A DNA stretch of 43,651 bases from Thermodesulfobacteriota bacterium (GTDB taxonomy: Bacteria > Desulfobacterota > DSM-4660 > Desulfatiglandales > Desulfatiglandaceae), in the NCBI GenBank assembly GCA_028278625.1, contig JANQDY010000058.1, positions 1 to 43,651 on the forward strand, read 5' to 3'. The notes beneath the pieces were generated by a model, which was not told the DNA's origin, made no database searches, and saw only the letters and a list, made by a program, of their open reading frames with translations. Below, in pieces: positions 1 to 7,722 of the stretch; the first letter of the stretch is position 1, and the number at the start of each line of letters is the position of its first letter. The position numbers and the translations under genes are program-made.

Positions 1-259
1 GTACCATTACCGGGCGGATGAGACGTGCCACAATGGTAAGCATCCCTCCTGATTCCGCAACCTTCATCAGTCCCAGAAAAAGCGTCATCACACCCACCAA
101 TCCCAGGGCCAGTTCCACGGACCCGGCCGCCGAATCGACCATGGCCTTGGAAAGGGCTTCCATTGGGGAGGCGCCGCCGGCTTCCGGCGTCCATTTGATT
201 TGATGCCAGCCGGCCGACAGAAATGCCGCCAGTACCATGAAAAAGAAGATGAAGTTCAT
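1..259 (-). CDS. SpmA-like nucleoside-recognition membrane protein, N-terminal part (runs off window)
   Basis: The reverse strand from 259 is open to the window edge (86 codons). It begins MNFIFFFMVLAAFLSAGW and later has a hydrophobic stretch ALGLVGVMTLFLGLMKVAES followed by GGMLTIVARLIRPVM. This arrangement (first helix, a loop with LSKAMVDSAAGSVELALGL, then FLGLMKxAExxG) is that of spore maturation protein A and related nucleoside-recognition (Gate) proteins, which also occur in non-sporulating Gram-negatives. Its ATG overlaps the TGA of the upstream phosphatidyltransferase gene (ATGA), so the two are probably translationally coupled. The substrate is unknown. Only the N-terminus is visible, so a fused SpmA-SpmB form cannot be excluded. 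Confidence 0.72.
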   Translation of the reverse strand, partial: MNFIFFFMVLAAFLSAGWHQIKWTPEAGGASPMEALSKAMVDSAAGSVELALGLVGVMTLFLGLMKVAESGGMLTIVARLIRPVMV

Positions 260-1572
260 TTGACGCTGGGTTTTATATGGTTACCCATCAAGAAACGGCC
301 GCTGGTTATCAGATAACCGACGAAACATATCAATAGGAGAGCGCCCAACATTTGTGAATCCCGAACCTTTATGAGGTAAGCAATGATAAATACCACCACA
401 AAGCCGAACATCACGATGAGGGTCCGTGGCAGCCGGGTCAGGATAACCCTTCCGAAGTGAACAAACCGAATATGGCTCACCAGCAGAAAAGATGTGAGAC
501 AGACGACCAGCATCACTGCCCAGGGGCTTTCACAGAAGAGGCAGGCGCCCAGGGCCCCCATGGCACCCGCGGGACTGGGCATTCCATTGAAAACACCCGG
601 AGGGAGGCTTTGGTCTTTTTTGTCGATGGCAAGGTATCGCCAGAGGCGAAAACCGATGGCCAGTGTGTATAAGACTCCGAGAATGATAAAGGGAATGCCG
701 CTCTCTCCTTTGAGAATAATCAACAATCCCGGACAAACACCAAAACTAACGAGATCGGCAATGTCATCCAACCATGGTCCGAAGCGCGTTCCCCCATGCT
801 TTTCCGCCATTCGACCGTCGAATAGATCGAAAATCTGACCCGCAAGGATTGCGAGGGTTGCATATGCATATCGGCCTTCCAAGACGAAAAGGATTCCCAC
901 AATACCGCAAAAAAGATTGAGCAAGGATAGGATATCCGCATAAAACCGATTCGGAATGAGCTTAAAGACACTGGACGAAACAGACAAAATGATACAGAGG
1001 TTTAGCATCTGGCGTGAAAAATTGGGAATGGGCAGGGCATTCTCCAGGAGCGCGCAGTAGATGATCAGTGAAAAACACATGACTGCCTTTATTTTTCCGA
1101 AATTGTTTGCGGCCACTGAAAACAGGGTGAAACGTTTGATGATGTATCTCACCAGAAACTGGCCGCACGTTTCAATACCCACCAGAAGCCATGCCGCAAA
1201 CACGCTAAAATATCCCTGGTATGCAAAAAAGAGAATGGGCGGCAAATAGGTCAGTTTGTCGCATAATGGATCGATTTCCTCCCCCAATGAAGTGGTCAGG
1301 CTGCATTGCCTTGCAACAAGCCCGTCAACCCCATCCAAAACAGCTGAAACGGTAAAGAGAAAGATGCCCAAGGCGTGCTGACCCGCCAGAAAATAGAACA
1401 GTGTGCCGGAAACACCGATGATCACTCGCCAGAGACAGATGGTGTTGGGGTGGAACACCCAATATCCCCCGATGAAATCCCTTCCCTTTTCAGTTCTTAA
1501 AGCCAGAACAAAACCGAGATACATTAAAAAGGATAAGAACAAGGATATGCTGATGTAAATAATACTCTGCAA
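256..1572 (-). CDS. Fused double CDP-alcohol phosphatidyltransferase, integral membrane
   Basis: This 438-residue membrane protein carries two CDP-alcohol phosphatidyltransferase motifs (D-x2-D-G-x2-A-R-x8-G-x3-D-x3-D). The first is complete: D80, D83, G84, A87, R88, G97, D101, D105. The second, D249, D252, G253, A256, G265, D269, D273 followed by LVSFGVCPG, resembles phosphatidylserine synthase but has Glu257 where the motif has Arg. Each motif lies among several hydrophobic segments, so two roughly 200-residue units are fused. Such enzymes transfer a phosphatidyl group from CDP-diacylglycerol to an alcohol; the acceptors here are unknown. The start is TTG with GGGAG seven bases upstream; the first internal Met (residue 17) would cut into the first helix. 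The stop overlaps the start of the SpmA-like gene. Confidence 0.8.
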   Translation of the reverse strand: MQSIIYISISLFLSFLMYLGFVLALRTEKGRDFIGGYWVFHPNTICLWRVIIGVSGTLFYFLAGQHALGIFLFTVSAVLDGVDGLVARQCSLTTSLGEEIDPLCDKLTYLPPILFFAYQGYFSVFAAWLLVGIETCGQFLVRYIIKRFTLFSVAANNFGKIKAVMCFSLIIYCALLENALPIPNFSRQMLNLCIILSVSSSVFKLIPNRFYADILSLLNLFCGIVGILFVLEGRYAYATLAILAGQIFDLFDGRMAEKHGGTRFGPWLDDIADLVSFGVCPGLLIILKGESGIPFIILGVLYTLAIGFRLWRYLAIDKKDQSLPPGVFNGMPSPAGAMGALGACLFCESPWAVMLVVCLTSFLLVSHIRFVHFGRVILTRLPRTLIVMFGFVVVFIIAYLIKVRDSQMLGALLLICFVGYLITSGRFLMGNHIKPSVK

Positions 1573-1618
1573 AGGAGAACTCCCTAATTGTAATGCCGCC
1601 GTGATTATGCCATTCTAT

Positions 1619-1631
1619 ACCAATTATTGGT
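1619..1631. repeat. Perfect inverted repeat ACCAAT-T-ATTGGT
   Basis: A 13-base perfect palindrome lies between the divergent phosphatidyltransferase and amtB genes. It resembles half-sites of NtrC-type operators, but the spacing between ACC and GGT is 7 rather than 5 bases. A regulator cannot be named. The rest of 1573-1947 holds no gene; the other recognisable items are the tandem repeats at 1783-1825 and the sigma-54 promoter at 1898-1913. Confidence 0.35.
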
Positions 1632-1782
1632 GCGGTATGGTACTTGTTTTTCTTCATTGAAACAAGTCTTCATTATCCATTTGCCCCATTCGGGCCGCCA
1701 TGGAAGGCCGGTTCTTGAGAATTATGGCGCAACCCATACCAAGCGTCGATTCACATTCCACCCTTGCTCCAACCCAACGGTT

Positions 1783-1825
1783 TTTACAATTTTGTCATAT
1801 TTTTTTTGTCGATTTACAATTTTGT
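1783..1825 (+). promoter_or_regulatory. Tandem operator-like repeats upstream of amtB
   Basis: The 13-mer TTTACAATTTTGT occurs at 1783-1795 and again at 1813-1825, exactly 30 bases apart (about three helical turns). Each copy contains the palindrome ACAA-N2-TTGT, so each could bind a dimer on the same DNA face. The copies are centred about 80 and 110 bases upstream of the GG of the sigma-54 promoter, where enhancer-binding activators usually sit. The sequence is not the NtrC consensus. Confidence 0.5.
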
Positions 1826-1897
1826 ACTATTTGATGAGGATGTGTAGAATTATAAAACTATTGGTTTTTATTGGGAATATCAGAGACGGCCCACGGC

Positions 1898-1913
1898 TGG
1901 CATATGGTTTGCA
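1898..1913 (+). promoter_or_regulatory. Sigma-54 (RpoN) promoter for amtB-glnK
   Basis: TGGCATATGGTTTGCA matches the sigma-54 consensus TGGCACG-N4-TTGCW. The invariant GG (1899-1900) and GC (1911-1912) are exactly 10 bases apart. Transcription would begin near 1924, leaving a short leader with GGAGGAG at 1933-1939 before the amtB ATG. Sigma-54 control of ammonium transporter/PII operons is well established, so this agrees with the genes downstream. Confidence 0.82.
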
Positions 1914-1947
1914 TTTTACTCCACAAAAAAATGGAGGAGAATGAACA

Positions 1948-3168
1948 ATGAATGCAGGAGATACCGTTTTTGTTTTGCTTTCCGCTGCTCTGGTCATGTT
2001 GATGACCCCAGGTCTCGCGCTTTTTTACGGAGGCATGGTCAGGAGTAAAAATATTCTTGGAACGTTGATGCAGAGTTTTTTCATTCTGGGAATTATCAGC
2101 ATTGAATGGGTACTGTGGGGTTACAGCATGAGTTTCGGCCCGGATCATGGCGGCATTATCGGCGGATTATCCATGCTGGGACTCAAGGGCGTAGGAATGA
2201 CGCCCAGTCCGGATTATGGCTCTACCATTCCGCAATTGGCCTTTATGATCTTCCAATGCATGTTCGCCGTTATCACCCCGGCGCTCATCACCGGTGCCTT
2301 TGCGGAACGAATGAAGTTCGGTGCCTTCATCCTTTTTTCCCTTTTGTGGGCCACGTTTGTTTACAATCCTCTTTGCCATTGGGTGTGGGCCGTCGGCGGA
2401 TGGATGGGTGGGCTGGGCGCTCTTGATTTTGCCGGTGGAACGGTGGTGCACATCAGTTCCGGTATTTCAGCTCTGGCCGCGGCCATTGTCATTGGAAAAA
2501 GAATGGGCTACGGCTCGACCTCTTTTATTCCCCACAACCTTCCCATGACCCTTACCGGTGCGGCGCTCCTCTGGTTCGGATGGTTCGGTTTCAACGCGGG
2601 AAGCGCCCTTGCCGCCAATGGTCTTGCCGCCAGCGCGTTTGTGGTGACCCATCTTGCCTCGGCCGCGGCGGCGGTTTCGTGGATCATCTTTGAGTGGATC
2701 CATCGGGGAAAGCCGACCACCTTGGGCGTTGCTTCAGGAGCGGTGGCGGGGCTGGTGGCCATCACGCCCGCATCCGGCTTCGTTGGCCCCATGAGTTCAC
2801 TCATTATCGGCTTCTTTGCCGGCGCTTTCTGTTATGGCGGCGTCCTGCTCAAGGTACGGTTGGGCTATGATGATTCACTGGATGTGGTGGGAATTCACGG
2901 TGTGGGTGGCACCTGGGGCGCCCTGGCAACAGGTCTATTTGCCTCCACGGCAGTCAACCCCGACGGTGCCAACGGACTCTTCTTCGGCAACCCCGGTCAG
3001 TTGTGGATACAATTTGTTTCAGTTGTGGCAACCATGGTGTTTGCCTTTGTCATGACATTGATTATTCTGAAAGTGGTTGATGCGCTGATGGGTCTTAGAA
3101 TCACCGAAGAAAATGAACGTATGGGGATGGACACAACCATCCACAACGAAGCGGGATATACCTACTAA
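1948..3168 (+). CDS. amtB: Ammonium transporter Amt
   Basis: This 406-residue polytopic protein is an Amt/Mep/Rh family ammonium channel of the inner membrane. Visible family features are LALFYGGMVRSKN near residues 23-35, the signature DFAGGTVVHISSG (160-172) and GIHGVGGTWGAL near 315-326. The pore twin histidines are His168 and His317, and Asp160 of the ammonium recruitment region is kept. There is no separate signal peptide; the protein starts directly with the first helix (GDTVFVLLSAALVML). The ATG at 1948 is preceded by GGAGGAG. glnK follows after 30 bases, the standard pairing in which the PII protein plugs the channel when nitrogen is plentiful. Expression is probably driven by the sigma-54 promoter at 1898-1913. 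Confidence 0.96.
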   Translation: MNAGDTVFVLLSAALVMLMTPGLALFYGGMVRSKNILGTLMQSFFILGIISIEWVLWGYSMSFGPDHGGIIGGLSMLGLKGVGMTPSPDYGSTIPQLAFMIFQCMFAVITPALITGAFAERMKFGAFILFSLLWATFVYNPLCHWVWAVGGWMGGLGALDFAGGTVVHISSGISALAAAIVIGKRMGYGSTSFIPHNLPMTLTGAALLWFGWFGFNAGSALAANGLAASAFVVTHLASAAAAVSWIIFEWIHRGKPTTLGVASGAVAGLVAITPASGFVGPMSSLIIGFFAGAFCYGGVLLKVRLGYDDSLDVVGIHGVGGTWGALATGLFASTAVNPDGANGLFFGNPGQLWIQFVSVVATMVFAFVMTLIILKVVDALMGLRITEENERMGMDTTIHNEAGYTY

Positions 3169-3186
3169 CCAACCATATAATTCTAA

Positions 3187-3537
<351 letters not shown>

Positions 3538-3570
3538 ATCTTCCCGGGCCCTCTGCTGGGAGATACGCTC

Positions 3571-3608
3571 TTCTAATACAACCCAATCACATGTATCCAA
3601 ATGGGTTT
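3571..3608 (+). repeat. Copy 1 of a hairpin-forming duplicated element
   Basis: The segment around ATCACATGTATC (3586-3597) closely matches 5341-5378: about 20 of 22 bases from ATACAA (3576) to TATC (3597) agree. AACCCA and TGGGTT flank the core and can pair. In the second copy these positions form a working-looking -35/spacer/-10; here the -35 position reads TTCTAA, so this copy is a poor promoter. The remaining bases of 3538-3719 hold no gene, only a weak GGCC/GGCC stem with TTTT near 3640-3660. Confidence 0.5.
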
Positions 3609-3719
3609 AAGTCAAAGTGGGTACTTTCAGCAGGGGCGGCCCAAAATAAGGCCTTTTCCAGTGATGCACCTGGGAACCGGGAAAGGGAACATCCTTGGTT
3701 CGCTCAAACAGTGCTGATC

Positions 3720-5303
3720 TCAGATGGTCTCCTTTCTCCCTCTATAACCGTTCCATAGCATTTCCAAAAGCCCCATACCCGATTGATAGGCCCTACCGCT
3801 CAAATACAGCCTTTCAACTTTTAAAGAGCGAAGCGCTTGGGGATCCATTTCCAGGGGATCCCGGTTCAAAATCACCATGTCGGCCACCTTCCCTTCCTCG
3901 AGACTCCCCCGCTCCTTTTCGTCAAAGGTGGTCCAGGCCACTTCGTAAGTGTACATTTTGAGCGCATCCACGATGGAAACCGATTGGCCGGAATCGTAGG
4001 GATGATTGCATGCGGCGTAGATCCCTTCGATGGGATCGGGATGGGTCACCGGAGCATCTGATCCGCCGCTCAAATGAATCCCTGCATTTTGGAGGGACCT
4101 TAGCGGAGAGCTGTTCCGGAATCTTGAGCCAAGGATTTCGTTCAAATATTCCACCGGCTCAAGGGGACTGATCAAAAATCCGGGCTGGAGGGTAATGCCG
4201 ATTCCCAATTCCGCTATTTTTTCAAGATCTTTGGGACGAATCATACAGGCATGGATAATCGTGTGCCGGTGATCCTCCCGGGGACAGTCTGAAAGGGCTG
4301 TCTCAATGGCCTTCACGGCTCGGGACACTGCGGCATCCCCGATGGCATGCATTTCAATCTGGAGACCTGCGCGATTGGCAATCTTGGCGAATTCAAGGAC
4401 TTGTTCCTCTTTATGAAAGAGGATGCCTTTGTTGTCGGGATCGTTTTGGTAAGGCTCATGCAAAGCCGCATCACAGGCACCAAAGCATCCGTCAAGGGCC
4501 GTGGCGAAACATCCGCCAACCCGGGGGAGTCCGCGTCTTTGCACTTTTTCGATGTCCATGGTTTGAAAGAAAAGCCGTGTTTGAAATCGGTTTTTCCGGG
4601 TCCGCGCTCTCGAGATCCAGCTCATTAGGGTTATATCCAGATCCTTGGGAAACCCGATGCCTTCGGTGGCGTGAACCATTCCAATCCCCTTTTCCGCCAG
4701 AAGATCAAAACCGCCGATGATGCTTCTGACCAAATCGATGGGCGAAACCAGGGAAGTCGCGTAGTCGGTTCCCGCCAAATAGGCTTCATAGAAAAGATGC
4801 CCCTGATCCCCGTAAAACCCGTTCAGTTTCTTCACCTTTTGGGGAAACCGCTCAAGCATCTTGCTGTTACAGACCGCTGAATGGCCATCGTAACAGACAA
4901 TGATCAACGGCAAATCGGGGCATACCTGATCGAGTTCCTTCCGGTTAATGAGCCGCTGTTCCCTGACACTGTGTTTGGACACGCCAAAGGCAATAACCGC
5001 CTTGTTTTTCCCCCTTTGCACCATGTTTTCTTTGATGATTTCCTGGAGTTCGGAAATCTCCCGCGCTTCTCTCACATCGAAATAGGAGACGGCCATCAAG
5101 GCCCAATTGGAAAAGTGCATGTGCCCGTCCCCGAATGAGGGCAACAAGACGCGATCCCCCAGTTCCACGGTTGTCTCAGCGGTTTCGTATCGCGGCGGCA
5201 AGGAATCTCCCAAATAGGCGATTCGTCCCCCATCCTCCACCAGGTATCGGTAGATCGTGTTGTCCTTGTCCAGAGATATTACTTTTCCGTGATAAATGCG
5301 CAT
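3720..5303 (-). CDS. Metal-dependent amidohydrolase, YtcJ-like (Amidohydro_3)
   Basis: This 527-residue protein has the layout of YtcJ-like amidohydrolases. FGDGHMHF holds the HxH metal ligands (His61, His63), YDGHSAVCNS is the family's DGH motif, MHAIGDAAVSRA and TIIHACM carry the later histidines, and LSGGSDAPV holds the catalytic Asp. The N-terminus MRIYHGKVISLDKDN and the C-terminal GSLEEGKVADMVILNRDP form the small beta domain usual in this superfamily. The substrate is unknown. The frame is open further upstream, but the ATG at 5303 has GAGGA in front and aligns with family starts; a longer start would run into the divergent gene's promoter and signal-peptide region. It has no obvious operon partner. 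Confidence 0.85.
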   Translation of the reverse strand: MRIYHGKVISLDKDNTIYRYLVEDGGRIAYLGDSLPPRYETAETTVELGDRVLLPSFGDGHMHFSNWALMAVSYFDVREAREISELQEIIKENMVQRGKNKAVIAFGVSKHSVREQRLINRKELDQVCPDLPLIIVCYDGHSAVCNSKMLERFPQKVKKLNGFYGDQGHLFYEAYLAGTDYATSLVSPIDLVRSIIGGFDLLAEKGIGMVHATEGIGFPKDLDITLMSWISRARTRKNRFQTRLFFQTMDIEKVQRRGLPRVGGCFATALDGCFGACDAALHEPYQNDPDNKGILFHKEEQVLEFAKIANRAGLQIEMHAIGDAAVSRAVKAIETALSDCPREDHRHTIIHACMIRPKDLEKIAELGIGITLQPGFLISPLEPVEYLNEILGSRFRNSSPLRSLQNAGIHLSGGSDAPVTHPDPIEGIYAACNHPYDSGQSVSIVDALKMYTYEVAWTTFDEKERGSLEEGKVADMVILNRDPLEMDPQALRSLKVERLYLSGRAYQSGMGLLEMLWNGYRGRKETI

Positions 5304-5340
5304 GGCAAAAAGTCCTCGGTCGTCGTCACAAAGCCCACTC

Positions 5341-5369
5341 TTGACATACAATCCCATCACATGTATCAG
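5341..5369 (+). promoter_or_regulatory. Sigma-70-type promoter inside copy 2 of the duplicated element
   Basis: TTGACA (5341-5346) and TATCAG (5364-5369) are separated by 17 bases, 44 bases upstream of the propeller gene's ATG. The spacer contains ATCACATGTATC, the core shared with 3586-3597. AATCC and GGATT can pair across the core, as AACCCA and TGGGTT do in copy 1. The whole repeated element covers about 5341-5378. Confidence 0.55.
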
Positions 5370-5412
5370 ATGGATTTGAATGAGAGCAAGACATTTTCTG
5401 AAAGGGCTGCAA

Positions 5413-6900
5413 ATGAAACCGTCGACACGCAAAAAAAGGATTTTTCGTCTTTTCTTATTGGCCCTGCCACTCTTCCTGCTTTTCCCCAGCCTCCCATGGG
5501 CGGCGGAAGGAGACAGACTTTGGCAGCTTTCTTTGAGCGGTGCGTTCGAATCTTCCCCCGCCATCGGCCCTTCGGGTATTATTTATGTGGGAAACACCGA
5601 TGGCAACCTCTACGCTATCAATACAAGCGGAACTCTGAAGTGGACCTTTCAAACCCAGGGCGAAATCCATTCTTCCCCGGCTGTTGGATCTGACGGCACC
5701 ATCTATGTGGGCTCCTATGACTCAAATCTCTATGCCATCAACCCGGATGGTACTCAAAAATGGATCTTTACGACCCCCAGTGGTACCATATCCTCCTCCC
5801 CGGCCATCAAGTCGGATGGTACCGTTTACGTGGGATCGGACGATTCCCGTCTTTATGCCATCATGTATGACAGCAGCAGCGGATTAAACAACTGGACATT
5901 CATCGCCGCCAGCGCCATTCCTTCCTCGCCCGCCGTGGCAACGGACGGCACCGTTTATGTGGGCTCAAGGGGCGGCGTTCTCTATGCCATCGACAGTACG
6001 GGCAATCTGGTATGGGAATTCTCCAACAACAATACCATCGGCAGCATCAACTCCTCGCCCGCCATTGATGCTGATGGGGATATCTATTTTGGATCGGATG
6101 ACGGCAATGTTTACGCCGTAACGTCGGCTGGCGCCCTCAAATGGACCGCCGCAACCGGCGGTTCCGTTATCTCCTCTCCATCCATTCGCGTGGACGGCAG
6201 CATTGTGGTTGGATCAAATGATAGACAGCTTTACGTGTTTGACCCGGATGACGGCAGCCAGGTCTGGGTCTTTTCACAGAGTACCGGTGAAATCCAATCT
6301 TCACCCCTCGTGGCATCGGACGGGGCCATCTATTTTGGGACCAATGACGAAAATGTCTATTCCCTTGACAGCAACGGCAGCCAGAAGTGGGAGTTCTCGA
6401 CCTCTGGCAGGGTCACCGCATCCCCGGCCATGGGATTCGGAGGAGACCTCTATGTGGCCACGGAAACGGGAAACGTCTACGGGGTTGAAACCGGCTCCAC
6501 AAGGCTTGCCTCCAGTGTGTGGCCCTCTTTTCATCATGACGCAAGGCACACGGGCCGAACCGACGCCAATGCCGCTCCCACCGCCAACGCGGGAAGTGAC
6601 GGTACGGTAAAATCCGAGTCTTCGGTAAGCTTAAACGGCACCGGCAGTTCCGACCCGGACTATGGCATACCGCTCTTTAACTGGACCCAGACCGACGGCG
6701 AGACCGTCGATCTCAATGACGCGACCGCTGTCCAGCCGACTTTTACGGCTCCCACCGTGGACGATGACAATAAGAAAACCCTTACCTTTCAGTTGCAGGT
6801 GACCGATAATGGGGGGCTCACCAGCACGGATACGGTCGAGATCACGGTGGAGAAGAAGGACGACGATAGCGGCTGTTTCATCAGGACAATCAGCCGTTAG
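5413..6900 (+). CDS. Secreted eight-blade PQQ-like beta-propeller protein with PKD-like domain
   Basis: The 495-residue product starts with a signal peptide (KPSTRKKRIFRLFLLALPLF, then PSLPWA before AEGD). Eight repeats of the form SSPA-x3-DG-x-IYVGS-x3-LYAI-x3-G-x2-KW-x-F follow (about residues 40-355), enough for one eight-bladed propeller. Next come WPSFHHDARHTGR and a PKD/REJ-like domain (about 386-482). The chain ends DDDSGCFIRTISR. Proteins of this type in deltaproteobacteria are surface or periplasmic; the ligand is unknown and no PQQ enzyme residues are evident. The ATG at 5413 has AAAGGG at 5401-5406; an ATG at 5380 is less likely. The last bases overlap the convergent CPBP gene. The terminal GCFI looks like the beginning of a CFI-box C-terminal domain that has been cut short. 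Confidence 0.85.
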   Translation: MKPSTRKKRIFRLFLLALPLFLLFPSLPWAAEGDRLWQLSLSGAFESSPAIGPSGIIYVGNTDGNLYAINTSGTLKWTFQTQGEIHSSPAVGSDGTIYVGSYDSNLYAINPDGTQKWIFTTPSGTISSSPAIKSDGTVYVGSDDSRLYAIMYDSSSGLNNWTFIAASAIPSSPAVATDGTVYVGSRGGVLYAIDSTGNLVWEFSNNNTIGSINSSPAIDADGDIYFGSDDGNVYAVTSAGALKWTAATGGSVISSPSIRVDGSIVVGSNDRQLYVFDPDDGSQVWVFSQSTGEIQSSPLVASDGAIYFGTNDENVYSLDSNGSQKWEFSTSGRVTASPAMGFGGDLYVATETGNVYGVETGSTRLASSVWPSFHHDARHTGRTDANAAPTANAGSDGTVKSESSVSLNGTGSSDPDYGIPLFNWTQTDGETVDLNDATAVQPTFTAPTVDDDNKKTLTFQLQVTDNGGLTSTDTVEITVEKKDDDSGCFIRTISR

Positions 6901-7607
6901 CCGTTCAACAATGAAAGAAAGAAAATTGCCTGATTCCCTAAGATATGAATGGTGATGGGCACCATGAGGTTTTTCTCCATTTCATAGGAGATGGCAAAGA
7001 TGATCCCTCCCACGGCCGGCACCACCAGGGACCCTTTACCCGGCATATGCGCCAGAACAAAAGCAAGAGAACTCAGAAGAACCGCCGGTGCTGCTCCCCA
7101 TCGTCTCAAGAACCCATAGAGAACGCCTCTGAAAAAGATCTCTTCGGTAATGGGTGAAATAATGCCTCCCACCAGGAAAAAGAGAAACAGACGGTTTGTG
7201 CTTTCGGGAACCGGGGTGCCGATGTATCCCAGGGGATCGATTCCCATGAACAGGAGCCCCCAAGAAGCGATAAGCACAATGCAGCCAAAGCCCCCTGACC
7301 ACAAAAGTCCCTTTTTGATACCGGAAATCAGTGTGTCGCAAGAGAGCCCCACCGTGGAAAGTCTTCGATTCATAAGGAAGACAGTAGCGATTATGAGCAA
7401 ACCTTGGCTGAAACGCGCAATACCCAAGTAAACAACGGGTAAAACCCCCGATTGCCGCGGCTGTCCCAGGAAAAAGATCTCCACCAGAGCCGCCACAATG
7501 AAAACCGTTATGAAGGTTCGAAGACTCACGGTGCTGTTTTCTGTCTCTGTACGGTCCATAAATCTAGACCCGAGCATGCTTTTTTGCGCCCACAAGAGAT
7601 GCGGCAA
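6897..7607 (-). CDS. CPBP family intramembrane metalloprotease (Rce1/abortive-infection type)
   Basis: The protein has several hydrophobic segments and the three CPBP motifs: EEIFFRG with Glu155, Glu156 and Arg160; FVLAHM with His187; and HILGN with His221 and Asn225. CPBP proteins are membrane-embedded glutamate/metal-dependent peptidases related to the CAAX protease Rce1; bacterial members have varied roles, including bacteriocin immunity. The substrate is unknown. The longest frame (236 residues) begins at TTG 7607, with GGGAGG about 12 bases upstream. ATG codons at 7577 and 7559 are alternative starts, and the TTG lies close to a plus-strand promoter, so the true start is unsure. It is convergent with the propeller gene, sharing about three bases at the stops. 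Confidence 0.85.
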   Translation of the reverse strand: MPHLLWAQKSMLGSRFMDRTETENSTVSLRTFITVFIVAALVEIFFLGQPRQSGVLPVVYLGIARFSQGLLIIATVFLMNRRLSTVGLSCDTLISGIKKGLLWSGGFGCIVLIASWGLLFMGIDPLGYIGTPVPESTNRLFLFFLVGGIISPITEEIFFRGVLYGFLRRWGAAPAVLLSSLAFVLAHMPGKGSLVVPAVGGIIFAISYEMEKNLMVPITIHILGNQAIFFLSLLNG

Positions 7608-7610
7608 TCC

Positions 7611-7640
7611 TTGACAAGCCTCCCTTTTAGGGATTATTCT
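7611..7640 (+). promoter_or_regulatory. Sigma-70-type promoter for the solute-binding protein gene
   Basis: TTGACA (7611-7616) and TATTCT (7635-7640) are 18 bases apart, with the gene's ATG at 7723. The -35 is a perfect match and the -10 matches four of six positions. It lies just upstream of the divergent CPBP gene. Confidence 0.5.
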
Positions 7641-7722
7641 CCCAGTCGTTTTTGAAAGAGAAACCGCAAGAATTCTTCTCGCCTCTTTTTAATAACCTCT
7701 ATCCACCAGACGGAGAAACAAA

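Noticed and set aside
1619..1631. NtrC binding site at the ACCAATTATTGGT palindrome
   Set aside because: The half-site spacing is two bases longer than the NtrC consensus and the flanks do not match.
5304..5564. Longer start for the amidohydrolase (an extra 87 residues)
   Set aside because: The extension is basic, resembles no domain, and runs through the promoter and signal-peptide region of the divergent propeller gene; ATG 5303 has a ribosome site.
5413..6900. Quinoprotein dehydrogenase
   Set aside because: The blades are PQQ-like repeats only; no dehydrogenase catalytic or quinone-binding residues or cytochrome partner were seen.
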